The position numbers were made by a program, and so were the translations under genes. Positions 24,460 to 33,471 of a stretch of 64,000 nucleotides of DNA are shown piece after piece (position 1 is the first letter of the stretch; every line of letters begins with the position of its first letter). Under the pieces are notes generated by a model, which saw only the letters and a program-made list of their open reading frames with translations, made no database searches and had not been told where the DNA came from. The stretch is from Henriciella sp. AS95 (lineage in GTDB: Bacteria > Pseudomonadota > Alphaproteobacteria > Caulobacterales > Hyphomonadaceae): NCBI RefSeq assembly GCF_038900055.1, contig NZ_JBBMQM010000001.1:1736001-1800000 (forward strand), given 5' to 3'.

Positions 24460-25824
24460 TTGGCCACAGCCGCAGAGCAAATGGCGCGAAACATGAATTT
24501 CGGCACCTTCGCGAAAGCGAAGGATCTTCAGGCCCGAATCCTGTTCACGCTCTTCATTCTCGTTCTTTTCCGCCTGGGGACGTACATCCCGGTGCCGGGT
24601 GTTGACCCAAGCCAGTTCGAGCAATTCTTCACCCAGCAACAGGGCGGTATGCTCGGTTCGCTGAACATGTTTGCTGGCGGCGCCGTCGAACGGATGAGTG
24701 TGTTTGCACTCAATGTGATGCCATATATTACGGCATCGATTATCATTCAGATGATGACCAGTGCGGTCCCTTCGCTTGAGAAACTCAAGAAGGAAGGCGA
24801 GGCCGGTCGAAAACAGATCAACCAGTACACGCGTTACTTGACCGTCGGCTTCGCCCTGTTCCAGGGGTTTGGCATCGCGATGGGCCTGTCTGGCGTTGCC
24901 TATGAAGGCATTGCGACCTGGTTCTTCGTGCTGACAGCGGTCACCACTTTTGTTGGCGGCACAATGTTCCTGATGTGGATGGGTGAACAGATCACCGCAC
25001 GCGGCATCGGTAATGGCATTTCGCTGATCATCTTTGCAGGCATCATTGCTGAGATGCCGAAAGCTGTCTTCAACATGTTTGCTGGTGGCCGAGAGCAGGG
25101 CGTCAATGTCGTCTTCGTTGCTGCCGTCATTCTGCTCGTTGTCGCACTCGTTCTTTTCATTGTGTTTATCGAACGCTCACAGCGCCGCGTGCTTATCCAG
25201 TATCCGAAACGCCAGGTCGGTAATCAGATGCAGCAGGGCCAAAGCTCTTTCATGCCGCTGAAGATCAACACGTCTGGCGTCATTCCACCGATCTTTGCTA
25301 TTGCAATCCTGATGCTTCCGATGACGGCTGTTGGCCTGTCGGGTGGGAACACGATGGCGGCTGGCGGAGCCGTTGAGCAGGGGCCAGGTATTCTGCAGTG
25401 GTTCGCGCTCCACTTCTCTCCGGGCAGCTGGACCTACATCATCACCTACGGTGTGCTGGTCGCGTTTTTCTGCTTTTTCTATACGTCGATCATGTTCAAT
25501 CCGCAGGAAACCGCCGACAATCTGCGTAAATATGGTGGCTTTGTTCCAGGCATCCGGCCGGGCAAGAACACGGCGGCTTATTTTGACTACGTTCTGACAC
25601 GTCTCACCACGATCGGCGCTGTCTACCTGGTCTTTGTCTGTCTTCTGCCGGAAATTCTGCGGCGATACGTGCCAGAGATTCCTTTCTATATAGGTGGCAC
25701 CTCGCTTCTCATCGTTGTATCCGTTACGATGGATACAGTGACACAGATCCAGTCCCACTTGATCGCGCATCAATATGAAGGGCTGATCAAGAAATCGCGG
25801 CTGGGAGGAAAACGCAGACGATGA
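24460..25824 (+). CDS. secY: preprotein translocase subunit SecY
   Basis: Central channel of the Sec translocon, 454 residues with ten transmembrane helices. The start is TTG 24460: an AGGAGGGG ribosome-binding site ends 5 bp before it, and the product (MATAAEQMARNMNFGTFAKA) has the family N-terminus; ATG 24481 would remove conserved residues. LGTYIPVPGVDP, the plug region with LNVMPYITASIIIQ and the IRPG segment near the C-terminus are present. It overlaps adk by 4 bp (ATGA). Confidence 0.97.
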   Translation: MATAAEQMARNMNFGTFAKAKDLQARILFTLFILVLFRLGTYIPVPGVDPSQFEQFFTQQQGGMLGSLNMFAGGAVERMSVFALNVMPYITASIIIQMMTSAVPSLEKLKKEGEAGRKQINQYTRYLTVGFALFQGFGIAMGLSGVAYEGIATWFFVLTAVTTFVGGTMFLMWMGEQITARGIGNGISLIIFAGIIAEMPKAVFNMFAGGREQGVNVVFVAAVILLVVALVLFIVFIERSQRRVLIQYPKRQVGNQMQQGQSSFMPLKINTSGVIPPIFAIAILMLPMTAVGLSGGNTMAAGGAVEQGPGILQWFALHFSPGSWTYIITYGVLVAFFCFFYTSIMFNPQETADNLRKYGGFVPGIRPGKNTAAYFDYVLTRLTTIGAVYLVFVCLLPEILRRYVPEIPFYIGGTSLLIVVSVTMDTVTQIQSHLIAHQYEGLIKKSRLGGKRRR

Positions 25825-26390
25825 ATTTGATACTGTTCGGACCACCGGCGGCCGGAAAAGGCACGCAGGCGAAACGTCTTGTCGAAGAACATGGCTACAT
25901 TCAGCTTTCGACAGGGGACATGCTTCGTGCCGCTCGCGCTTCGGGGTCTGACCTCGGCAACCGGGTCGCGAAAATCATGGATGAAGGCGGGCTGGTGTCG
26001 GACGAGATCGTCATCGACCTCATCGACGAGCAGCTGTCTGTTCACACCGACGCGCCTGGCTTTATCTATGATGGGTTTCCGCGGACTGTCGGTCAGGCGC
26101 ACGCGCTCGACAATCTACTCAAGTCGCGCGGCTCGCAGGTTGATCGGGTCATTCGTCTCGTGGTCGATGAAGCACAGCTTCTAAAGCGCGTGACCAAGCG
26201 TTTTGAGGAGCAGGGCCGCAAGGATGATAATCCCGAGACTTTCGCTGCGCGTCTTGATAAGTATAATCAGGACACCGCACCTCTGATCCCGCTTTATGCG
26301 GAACGGGGCATCCTTCGCGAAGTCGATGGAATGGCGTCAATTGAAGAGGTTACGCAAGGCGTCGAGAAGGCGCTGAAAGAGACCGTATAA
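25821..26390 (+). CDS. adk: adenylate kinase
   Basis: Converts ATP + AMP to 2 ADP; 189 residues, the short type without a zinc/LID insert. P-loop GPPAAGKGTQAKRL at residues 7-20, STGDMLRAA for AMP binding, and DGFPRTVGQA. Translationally coupled to secY through ATGA. Confidence 0.97.
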   Translation: MNLILFGPPAAGKGTQAKRLVEEHGYIQLSTGDMLRAARASGSDLGNRVAKIMDEGGLVSDEIVIDLIDEQLSVHTDAPGFIYDGFPRTVGQAHALDNLLKSRGSQVDRVIRLVVDEAQLLKRVTKRFEEQGRKDDNPETFAARLDKYNQDTAPLIPLYAERGILREVDGMASIEEVTQGVEKALKETV

Positions 26391-26406
26391 AGCCGCATTT
26401 GACCAG

Positions 26407-26434
26407 TTGACGCGGCGATTTGCGGGTCTATAAC
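26407..26434 (+). promoter_or_regulatory. sigma-70-type promoter of rpsM-rpsK-rpoA-rplQ
   Basis: TTGACG (26407-26412), 16-bp spacer, TATAAC (26429-26434): near-consensus boxes in the 138-bp gap between adk and rpsM. It gives the alpha operon its own transcription start inside the ribosomal block. The leader of about 85 nt can fold, with complementary GCGCGCGAAGCG and CGTTTCGCGC-like segments around 26461-26495. Confidence 0.75.
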
Positions 26435-26528
26435 GACGCACTTCGTTAAGAGGTCGGGTTCGCGCGCGCGAAGCGTTGGTTTTCGTTTCGCGCCGAGCCC
26501 GTTTTTGGCAATTTAGGAGATGAGGCCC

Positions 26529-26897
26529 GTGGCCCGTATTGCAGGTGTAAACATTCCAACGAACAAGCGCGTTGAAATTGCGCTTCGTTACATTCACGGG
26601 ATTGGTCCGGCCAAAGCCCGCGAGATCACTGAAAAGATTGGTATTGAGGGTCATCGCCGTGTCGCTGATCTCACCGATGCCGAAGTGATCCAGATCCGCG
26701 AATCGATCGATTCCGACTATATGGTTGAAGGTGACCTTCGCCGTGAAGTTTCGATGAACATCAAGCGTCTCATGGACCTTGGCTGCTACCGGGGGCTTCG
26801 CCACCGCAAGCGCCTGCCGGTTCGTGGCCAGCGCACCCACACCAATGCTCGCACCCGCAAGGGTCCGGCGAAGCCGATCGCCGGCAAGAAGAAGTAG
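26529..26897 (+). CDS. rpsM: 30S ribosomal protein S13
   Basis: S13, 122 residues from GTG 26529 ([10 protein letters not shown]). An in-frame ATG at 26520 directly abuts the AGGAG ribosome-binding site (26515-26519) and so has no room, while GTG sits at the normal 9-bp distance and gives the family N-terminus. [22 protein letters not shown] is the C-terminal signature. Confidence 0.96.
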   Translation: MARIAGVNIPTNKRVEIALRYIHGIGPAKAREITEKIGIEGHRRVADLTDAEVIQIRESIDSDYMVEGDLRREVSMNIKRLMDLGCYRGLRHRKRLPVRGQRTHTNARTRKGPAKPIAGKKK

Positions 26898-26909
26898 GAC
26901 TAGACAGAT

Positions 26910-27299
26910 ATGGCTCGTGATACGACCCGCGTTCGCCGCCGCGCCCGCAAGAATATCTCTTCCGGCGTTGCTCATGTGAACTCGAGCTTCAACAACACCA
27001 TGGTGACGATCTCCGACGCGCAGGGAAATACGATTTCCTGGTCTTCGGCCGGTGCCATGGGGTTCAAGGGTTCGCGCAAATCGACTCCTTACGCTGCCCA
27101 GGTGGCCGCAGAGGATGCCGCGAAAAAAGCTCAGGACCACGGCCTTCAAACCATCGAAGTCAACGTTCGTGGACCAGGTTCGGGCCGTGAGAGCGCCCTT
27201 CGTGCGCTGCAGGCTGCTGGCCTGACCATCACATCGATCCGCGACACCACACCAATTCCGCACAATGGATGCCGCCCGCCAAAACGCCGCCGCGTCTAG
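26910..27299 (+). CDS. rpsK: 30S ribosomal protein S11
   Basis: S11, 129 residues, platform protein. [26 protein letters not shown] and the C-terminal [12 protein letters not shown] are typical. Confidence 0.97.
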   Translation: MARDTTRVRRRARKNISSGVAHVNSSFNNTMVTISDAQGNTISWSSAGAMGFKGSRKSTPYAAQVAAEDAAKKAQDHGLQTIEVNVRGPGSGRESALRALQAAGLTITSIRDTTPIPHNGCRPPKRRRV

Positions 27300-27338
27300 G
27301 CCTGAGCTTCATCCATTAACAGACTAAGGAGGCCGTGA

Positions 27339-28379
27339 ATGGCCGATACCGCGACCAGCGTGAATGACCGTAACTGGAAAGAACTGATCCGCCCAAACCG
27401 TCCAAAGGTTGAAGCGGGCCGCGATCCGCGTCGTCATGCCAAACTCGTCATCGAGCCGCTTGAGCGTGGCTTCGGTACGACGCTCGGCAATGCGCTTCGC
27501 CGCGTGCTTCTGTCGTCCCTTCAGGGCGCAGCGATCACTGGCGTGCAGATTGACGGTGTGGTTCACGAGTTCTCGTCCATTCCGGGCGTTCGCGAAGATG
27601 TCACGACCATCGTTCTGAACCTGAAGCAGATCGCCATCGACATGGTTTCGGACACGCCGAAGCGCATGATCCTGAAGGCAGACGGCAAGGGCGAAGTCAA
27701 AGCTGGCCAGATCGAAACCTCAGGCGACGTGAAGATCCTCAATCCGGATCTGGTCATCTGTACGCTCGATGATGGCGCCTCGGTCCGCATGGAATTCACC
27801 GTTGCCACCGGCAAGGGCTATGTGCCTGCCGATCAGAGCCGTCCGGAAGACGCGCCGATTGGCTTCGTGCCGGTTGACGCAATCTACTCTCCGGTCCGCC
27901 GCGTCGGTTATGCTGTCGAAGACACCCGTGAGGGAACGGTCCTCGATTATGACAAGCTCACGCTGTCAGTCGAAACCGACGGATCGATCACGCCTGAAGA
28001 CGCGGTGGCTTATGCCGCCCGCATCCTTCAGGATCAGCTGCAACTCTTCATCACCTTCGATGAGCCAGAAACCGAATCCTCTTCGTCCAGCGAAGAAACC
28101 GATCTCGGCTTCAATCCGGTTCTTCTCAAGAAGGTCGACGAGCTGGAACTGTCTGTCCGTTCGGCAAACTGCCTGAAGAACGACAACATTGTTTATATTG
28201 GCGACCTCATCCAGAAGTCCGAGGCGGAAATGCTCCGCACCCCGAACTTCGGCCGCAAGTCGCTGAATGAGATCAAGGAAGTGCTCGCTGGAATGGGGCT
28301 GCACCTCGGCATGGAAGTGCCGGATTGGCCACCAGAAGACATCGAAGCGCTTGCCAAGAAATACGACGACCACCTCTAA
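27339..28379 (+). CDS. rpoA: DNA-directed RNA polymerase subunit alpha
   Basis: Alpha subunit, 346 residues. The N-terminal assembly domain has [21 protein letters not shown]; the C-terminal domain (about 255-330), which binds UP elements and activators, has [12 protein letters not shown] and [12 protein letters not shown]. It ends the alpha operon with rplQ. Confidence 0.98.
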   Translation: MADTATSVNDRNWKELIRPNRPKVEAGRDPRRHAKLVIEPLERGFGTTLGNALRRVLLSSLQGAAITGVQIDGVVHEFSSIPGVREDVTTIVLNLKQIAIDMVSDTPKRMILKADGKGEVKAGQIETSGDVKILNPDLVICTLDDGASVRMEFTVATGKGYVPADQSRPEDAPIGFVPVDAIYSPVRRVGYAVEDTREGTVLDYDKLTLSVETDGSITPEDAVAYAARILQDQLQLFITFDEPETESSSSSEETDLGFNPVLLKKVDELELSVRSANCLKNDNIVYIGDLIQKSEAEMLRTPNFGRKSLNEIKEVLAGMGLHLGMEVPDWPPEDIEALAKKYDDHL

Positions 28380-28412
28380 CCGTCCGCCCGGGAGGGCGCG
28401 CAGGAGACCGAA

Positions 28413-28838
28413 ATGGCCCACGCAATTGCACATCGCAAGCTGAACCGCACCACATCGCACCGCAAGGCGATGTTCGCGAACATGGCAGCGTCGCTCATTG
28501 AGCATGAGCAGATCGTTACGACCCTTCCTAAGGCGAAGGAGCTCAAGCCGATCATGGACAAGCTTGTGACGCTGGCAAAGAAAGGTGATCTCGCCTCTCG
28601 CCGCCGCGCCATTGCGCAGATCCGCAACAAGGAAGCCGTGCAGAAGCTGTTCGACGTCTTTGGCGATCGCTACAAGGATCGCAATGGTGGCTACACCCGA
28701 GTTCTGAAAGCGGGTTTCCGCCATGGCGACAATGCGCCGGTTGCCGTGATCGAACTGGTTGACCGCGATGAAGACGCCAAAGGCGCAAAAGACCGCGCCC
28801 GTCACGAAGCCGAACTTGAGGCGATGGACGAAGAATAG
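28413..28838 (+). CDS. rplQ: 50S ribosomal protein L17
   Basis: L17, 141 residues. [18 protein letters not shown] is diagnostic, with an acidic C-terminal extension after the conserved core. Last gene of the ribosomal block. Confidence 0.96.
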   Translation: MAHAIAHRKLNRTTSHRKAMFANMAASLIEHEQIVTTLPKAKELKPIMDKLVTLAKKGDLASRRRAIAQIRNKEAVQKLFDVFGDRYKDRNGGYTRVLKAGFRHGDNAPVAVIELVDRDEDAKGAKDRARHEAELEAMDEE

Positions 28839-28861
28839 TCTGCAGACATAAACAACATCAA

Positions 28862-28892
28862 AGCCTCGTCAGTGATCTGGCGGGGCTTTTTT
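28862..28892 (+). terminator. intrinsic terminator of the alpha operon
   Basis: AGCCTCGTCA (28862-28871) pairs with TGGCGGGGCT (28878-28887) over 10 positions (three G-U), loop GTGATC, followed by a six-T run. It is 24 bp past the rplQ stop. Confidence 0.9.
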
Positions 28893-28964
28893 GTTTGCTC
28901 CCAGGAGCCGTCGGCGCATATCATGCAACCTTAAGGGGTAAGTGGTCTGGGCCCGGGGCACCTC

Positions 28965-30392
28965 ATGAATAGAGCAGATACTCACCGCAAACGTCTGCGC
29001 GTCTACGCCGCTATCTTCATGGGGGCGGGCATTCTGCAGGGTCTGGCCGCGCTGATAATCTTCACTGGTGAGTCTGAGGTAGCGCCCAGTGAGGCGCTCG
29101 GCCATGCCATGGCGGGCTTGATCTATTTTTTCTGCGGACTCATGGCTTGGCACGGCTCGCGCGCTGCATGCCTCGCTATCCTATTCTGGGTCCTGACTTT
29201 CGGACTGGTTGAGATCGTGGTTGAAGGTCTCGACACCAATGCGACCCGTAATGTCATCCAGCTTCTTATCTTTGGCGGTTTGGCTTTGCGTATGTGCGTC
29301 AATGCGTTCCTTTACTGGAGAGCGGTGCATAATGACGAAACGGCGGAGCTTGTCGGCCGGCCTTGGGTCCGCCTGGCGGGGTGGATTGTGGTTCTGCCGA
29401 TATCGGCATTCTTGCTGGTCGGGGTTTTGGCGTCCGTTTTACCGGGTAATGTCAGCTTTAACATCGTGAGCGGGAGCGATATCGATGCTGAACAGTTGGC
29501 ATGGATGCGTCAGGAAAATCTGCTTGATGCCGAAGAGAGACCTCTGCTTTTTTATTCGGACGGTTTTTTCTCCATCAAGGAAGATGGGAACCTGCTGACC
29601 GACAAATATTTGGGATCCTGGTGGCAAGAGTCAGATGGTGAGCTCGTCTCAGCGTGGATCAGGCTCGGCGCGATTTGCAAAGTTGAGCCGTCCGAAGCCA
29701 ATTCGGATTTCCGCCTCAGTGCTTACGCGGCCTATTCTGTCGACGATAGAGAGCCAGTCGTGTTCTGGCTTCCGAAAGGTGATCCGCTGCATCAGGCGTT
29801 CATTGAGCGCATCGGCTACCTCAATGCGCGTCATACAAACGCAGAGCTAAGCACCGCCTGCGAGGAGGGGCGATCGCCGGACTGGTCGCGGGTGGCAAAG
29901 CTAAACGGGTTGCCGGGGGGCGCGATCGAAGCTCATGAAATCTCCCGGTCAATCCTCAACTGGCTGCGCGGGGAAGAGTACTTGCTCACCGGGGAAGAAC
30001 CACTCTGGCTGTCCTCGACCGCAAGTTTTGACCTTGAAGAGGGCGGTGTCCTCATGTCCGATTCCTATTTCGGCGGCTGGTGGCAAGAGAGCGGCGTCAC
30101 AGATTCAGTCTGGTTTGCGCATGGCGGAATCTGTGAGATTGAAATCCTGGCAGAGGAATCGAATGATATCACCACCCGGTACAGAGCTTCAGGGCCGGGC
30201 AACGAAAACTATCTGAGCTTCAGCCTCCCGGCCGGGACCGAGCGAACAGAGCAGCGCATTGCTTTGCTGAGACAGGTGACAAGTGAGCGCCAAACTTCTG
30301 AACAGGCTGAGGCTTGTGCGACCGGCGTGACAAACACCGATGCGGAAGACCGAGATGAAGAGGCGGACTCCGCGCGCGTGATTGACAACTAA
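28965..30392 (+). CDS. membrane protein with a duplicated extracytoplasmic or cytosolic domain, function unknown
   Basis: 475 residues, no family I can name. Residues 12-155 contain four predicted membrane helices (about 13-33, 45-62, 68-87, 96-118) and a fifth at about 138-158. Two copies of a domain follow, at roughly 178-300 and 330-455. Shared landmarks are a WxRxExLL start, an EEPL-type strand, DGNLLTDKYLGSWWQES against GGVLMSDSYFGGWWQES, a GAICKV/GGICEI strand, a WLP/SLP turn and a closing helix ending in ACEEG/ACATG. The repeat resembles small beta-rich PH-like modules (strands plus final helix); that fold is inference. It has an acidic tail and stands alone after the ribosomal terminator. 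Its stop overlaps that of the acyl-CoA dehydrogenase relic on the other strand. Confidence 0.8.
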   Translation: MNRADTHRKRLRVYAAIFMGAGILQGLAALIIFTGESEVAPSEALGHAMAGLIYFFCGLMAWHGSRAACLAILFWVLTFGLVEIVVEGLDTNATRNVIQLLIFGGLALRMCVNAFLYWRAVHNDETAELVGRPWVRLAGWIVVLPISAFLLVGVLASVLPGNVSFNIVSGSDIDAEQLAWMRQENLLDAEERPLLFYSDGFFSIKEDGNLLTDKYLGSWWQESDGELVSAWIRLGAICKVEPSEANSDFRLSAYAAYSVDDREPVVFWLPKGDPLHQAFIERIGYLNARHTNAELSTACEEGRSPDWSRVAKLNGLPGGAIEAHEISRSILNWLRGEEYLLTGEEPLWLSSTASFDLEEGGVLMSDSYFGGWWQESGVTDSVWFAHGGICEIEILAEESNDITTRYRASGPGNENYLSFSLPAGTERTEQRIALLRQVTSERQTSEQAEACATGVTNTDAEDRDEEADSARVIDN

Positions 30393-30576
30393 GACGCCCC
30401 CTGGAGCCCCAGCTGACCCTTGCTCAGAATGTTGCGCTGGATATCGTTTGAGCCAGCATAGATCGAGCCGGCGCGGTCATTGAGATATTTGGCTGATCAG
30501 GCGTCGGGCTGGCGGAATGGAAGTCGCGCACCTCGTCGCGAAACGCTTCTTCAGTTTTTGAAAATTGAAGGTTCAT
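30389..30576 (-). pseudogene. acyl-CoA dehydrogenase relic with most of the gene deleted
   Basis: On the minus strand, a good ribosome-binding site (GGGAGGCG) and ATG at 30576 start MNLQFSKTEEAFRDEVRDFH, a typical acyl-CoA dehydrogenase N-terminus. After a junction at about 30493-30516 the other frame reads AKYLNDRAGSIYAGSNDIQR and continues NILSKGQLGL to a stop at 30389, the C-terminal signature of the same family. Roughly 330 codons are missing between the two ends and the frame is broken, so no enzyme can be made. Confidence 0.8.
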
Positions 30577-30664
30577 GGTCGGCGCCTCCCATGGTGGCAC
30601 ACTACCATTTTCGATCGGAGCTGCGCATTCAAGCCATGAAGTCGCGTCCGGCGCCTGAGCTGGT

Positions 30665-31384
30665 TCAGCGCCAGTGCGTTTTTAAAAGTGTCGCGAACTC
30701 TTCCGCGCGCTCGACAACCGACCAATGTCCGGTGTTGGCATTGCGGTGAAGCGGTACACCTGTTTCGGCGCAGAAGCGCTCAGCGGTTTCGACCGGTACG
30801 AAGGGATCGTCGTCGCCCCAGAAAACCATGCCGCGCTCAGGAAGCTTGTCCAGGCCCTGCGACCATTCTGATGCGACGGTCTTGGCCGAGCGGTAGAGTT
30901 TGAGGATGGCTTTGCGCATGTGCGGCGTCCAGTGTGAGGCTTCCTTGCGAGCCAGGGTGGCAGGCAGTCCCGCTTTGGCCAGCCCGCTGGCGAGACGCGC
31001 TTCACTCGTCAGCGCCATGAACGCTTCGCCGAGCAGTGGGGTCTGAAAGATTTTGGCCGTGCGATGCCATTTATAGTCCTTTTGAGGCAGGGCATTCGCG
31101 ACGGCCCAGCTGCGCACAAGCTCAGGCCGCTGGCATGCCACCCGGATGACCAAAAGTGCGCCCCAGTCATGCCCCACCAGGTCGACAGGCGCGCCGACGG
31201 CCTCAACTTCCTGAATGAGCCAGTTCGAATAGGCTTCTTTCGTGCAGCTGAAGCCCGCTGGGGGAGGGGTGACGAAACCCGGTAAAGCCGGGGCCGAGAC
31301 TGGCCCAGCTGACGGACCGAGCGCCTCGATCAACGGAGCCCACATGGCGGGTGTGTCCGGAACGCCGTGAACAAAGATGCGCAT
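30665..31384 (-). CDS. alpha/beta hydrolase of the haloalkane dehalogenase/epoxide hydrolase type
   Basis: 239 residues from ATG 31384, which has a GGAGG ribosome-binding site; an in-frame start 30 bp upstream is less likely. HGVPDTPAMW forms the oxyanion region, the nucleophile is Asp73 in GHDWG (not Ser), the acid lies in GDDDPFVP and the catalytic His in NTGHWSVVE, so the Asp-Asp-His triad seems complete. Small compared with the 290-330 residues of known dehalogenases, through a short cap. The substrate cannot be told. It is divergent from the downstream oxidoreductase gene and lies upstream of the dehydrogenase relic on the same strand. Confidence 0.75.
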   Translation of the reverse strand: MRIFVHGVPDTPAMWAPLIEALGPSAGPVSAPALPGFVTPPPAGFSCTKEAYSNWLIQEVEAVGAPVDLVGHDWGALLVIRVACQRPELVRSWAVANALPQKDYKWHRTAKIFQTPLLGEAFMALTSEARLASGLAKAGLPATLARKEASHWTPHMRKAILKLYRSAKTVASEWSQGLDKLPERGMVFWGDDDPFVPVETAERFCAETGVPLHRNANTGHWSVVERAEEFATLLKTHWR

Positions 31385-31535
31385 TGCTGATTGCCTCCAG
31401 GCTGCTTGCATCACTTTGAGCCTGCCGGGTCAGAATAACAAGGCGCGCGATTGCGCCTCCTTTACCCGCCGGAATGCTTGCCCTTGATGGGTATCCATTG
31501 GCATTGTGTCCGCATTGATTTGGAGGAGATTTCCC

Positions 31536-32534
31536 ATGAAGACGCCTATCACCGAAATGTTCGGCATCGAGCACCCCATTATCCAGGGGGGCATGCATTA
31601 TGTGGGCTTTGCGGAGATGGCCGCCGCCGTGTCGAACGCTGGCGGCCTTGGCATCATCACTGCGCTGACACAGAAGACCCCCGCCGACCTCGCCAATGAG
31701 ATCGCGCGCTGCCGCGATATGACGGACAAGCCTTTCGGCGTGAACCTCACCTTCCTGCCGTCAGTGAACCCGCCGGACTATCCAGGGTACATCAAGGCGA
31801 TCATCGAAGGCGGTGTCAAAGCGGTTGAAACGGCCGGCAACAATCCAGCTCAGGTTCTGCCGGTCCTCAAGGATGCGGGCATCAATGTCATTCACAAGTG
31901 CACGGCTGTTCGCCACGCCCTGAAGGCGCAGTCCATTGGATGTGACGCAGTTTCCGTTGACGGCTTTGAATGCGGCGGCCACCCGGGCGAAGACGATGTT
32001 CCGAACATGATCCTCCTGCCACGGGCTGCCGATGAGCTTGAGATTCCTTTTGTGTCATCTGGCGGGCAGGCCGATGGGCGCAGCCTCGTCGCATCCCTCG
32101 CCATGGGAGCGTCCGGCATGAATATGGGAACCCGCTTCATCGCCACGAAGGAAGCGCCGGTCCACGAGAATGTGAAGCAGGCGATTGTCGCGGCATCCGA
32201 ATTGGACACGCGTCTGATCATGCGGCCTCTGCGCAATACCGAGCGCGTGCTGAACAATGCTGGGGTCGAGCGTCTTCTTGAGAAGGAAGAGCGGCTCGGT
32301 TCGGACATCAAGTTCGAAGACATCATTGAAGAAGTTGCAGGCGTCTATCCAAAGATCATGTTGAACGGCGAAATGGATGCCGGCGCATGGTCGTGTGGCA
32401 TGGTTGCTGGCCTGATCCACGACATCCCGACCTGTAAGGAACTGATCGACCGGATCATGGCTGAGGCCAATGAGATCATCGAGACGCGCCTGCGCGGTTT
32501 CCTTGGAACGGCTGCTGCCGTACCAGCCGAATAA
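31536..32534 (+). CDS. nitronate monooxygenase-family flavoprotein (NMO/FabK-like)
   Basis: FMN-binding TIM-barrel enzyme, 332 residues from ATG 31536 (GGAGGAG ribosome-binding site). IIQGGMHYVGFAEMAAAVSNAGG is the N-terminal signature, ECGGHPGEDD carries the conserved His, and SSGGQADGRSLVASLAMGA binds the FMN phosphate. Family members oxidise nitronates or reduce enoyl groups on acyl carriers; which applies is not decidable here. Followed 19 bp later by a lipoprotein gene on the same strand. Confidence 0.8.
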   Translation: MKTPITEMFGIEHPIIQGGMHYVGFAEMAAAVSNAGGLGIITALTQKTPADLANEIARCRDMTDKPFGVNLTFLPSVNPPDYPGYIKAIIEGGVKAVETAGNNPAQVLPVLKDAGINVIHKCTAVRHALKAQSIGCDAVSVDGFECGGHPGEDDVPNMILLPRAADELEIPFVSSGGQADGRSLVASLAMGASGMNMGTRFIATKEAPVHENVKQAIVAASELDTRLIMRPLRNTERVLNNAGVERLLEKEERLGSDIKFEDIIEEVAGVYPKIMLNGEMDAGAWSCGMVAGLIHDIPTCKELIDRIMAEANEIIETRLRGFLGTAAAVPAE

Positions 32535-32553
32535 TCGAAGAGGAGGTGCCGCT

Positions 32554-32991
32554 ATGGCTCATATCAAGAGAAGTTGGGCCATAGCGGCTGTTTCACTGGT
32601 CGCGGCCTGCAGCACAGGCAACAGCAGCGACCCCGCATCCATTTGCACGGGTCTGCTCGCTGGCGATCCGGAGGTAGAGAGTGACCTCGCAGATCTTGGT
32701 GCGTCGGTAGAGACCTATTGCGAGTGCTACGCCACCAATATCGATACGCTCGGCGAGGAGGCGCAAACCACCGTCCTGAAGGTCAGCCAGGTCATTGCTG
32801 ATATCCGGAGCGAGCGAAACGTTGGTGTCGAAGGCGCCGCCGGCATCATTGAGGACGACGCAGAGGACGCCAACGCCTCGACCTACGATATTACGAAACC
32901 CGAATTTGAGATCACTGGCCAGTTCGTCGACGGCGTGAGGTTGGTCATGCGGGACAATGACGGCCAGTGTGCGCAGGTGGACATGCGCTGA
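32554..32991 (+). CDS. small lipoprotein, function unknown
   Basis: 145 residues from ATG 32554 behind AGGAGG. The signal peptide ends in a lipobox (LVAAC) at about residue 21. The mature part has three further Cys residues (including YCECYA) and an acidic middle. The stop directly abuts the stop of rnhA on the other strand. Probably co-transcribed with the upstream flavoprotein. Confidence 0.75.
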   Translation: MAHIKRSWAIAAVSLVAACSTGNSSDPASICTGLLAGDPEVESDLADLGASVETYCECYATNIDTLGEEAQTTVLKVSQVIADIRSERNVGVEGAAGIIEDDAEDANASTYDITKPEFEITGQFVDGVRLVMRDNDGQCAQVDMR

Positions 32992-33429
32992 TCAGCGAGC
33001 CTCGGACGCGCCGAGTCTTGCGAGCTCATCGGCGCGTTCATTTCCCTCGTCGCCAGCATGGCCTTTAACCCAGATCCACTGGATGTCGTGACGCTCGCAT
33101 GCGGTCTCAAGCATCTGCCACAAATCCTTGTTTTTTACCGGTTTCTTTGAGGCCGTCTTCCAGCCATTCCGCTTCCATCCATGAATCCATTTGGTCAGGC
33201 CGTCTTTCACATAGGTGGAGTCTGTGTGCAGCTTCACCTTTGATGGCTTCTTCAGCGCGTTCAGCGCTTCGATCGCCGCCATCAGCTCCATGCGATTGTT
33301 CGTGGTGTCTGGCTCTCCGCCATGAAGTTCTCGCTCGTGGTCACCCGCGCGAAGCAATGCGCCCCAGCCGCCCGGGCCTGGGTTTCCGCTGCACGCGCCA
33401 TCGGTCCAGATTTCAATTTGATTCGACAT
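32992..33429 (-). CDS. rnhA: ribonuclease HI
   Basis: Degrades RNA in RNA-DNA hybrids; 145 residues from ATG 33429. The catalytic acids lie in [16 protein letters not shown] (Asp), NRMELMA (Glu), HTDSTYV (Asp) and NERADELAR (Asp); the loop His is in [15 protein letters not shown] start 30 bp upstream is possible but adds an atypical extension. Convergent with the lipoprotein gene. Confidence 0.95.
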   Translation of the reverse strand: MSNQIEIWTDGACSGNPGPGGWGALLRAGDHERELHGGEPDTTNNRMELMAAIEALNALKKPSKVKLHTDSTYVKDGLTKWIHGWKRNGWKTASKKPVKNKDLWQMLETACERHDIQWIWVKGHAGDEGNERADELARLGASEAR

Positions 33430-33471
33430 GCGTTCTCGCTCGCTTGGTTTGATCGTCACGTCAAGCGGCCG

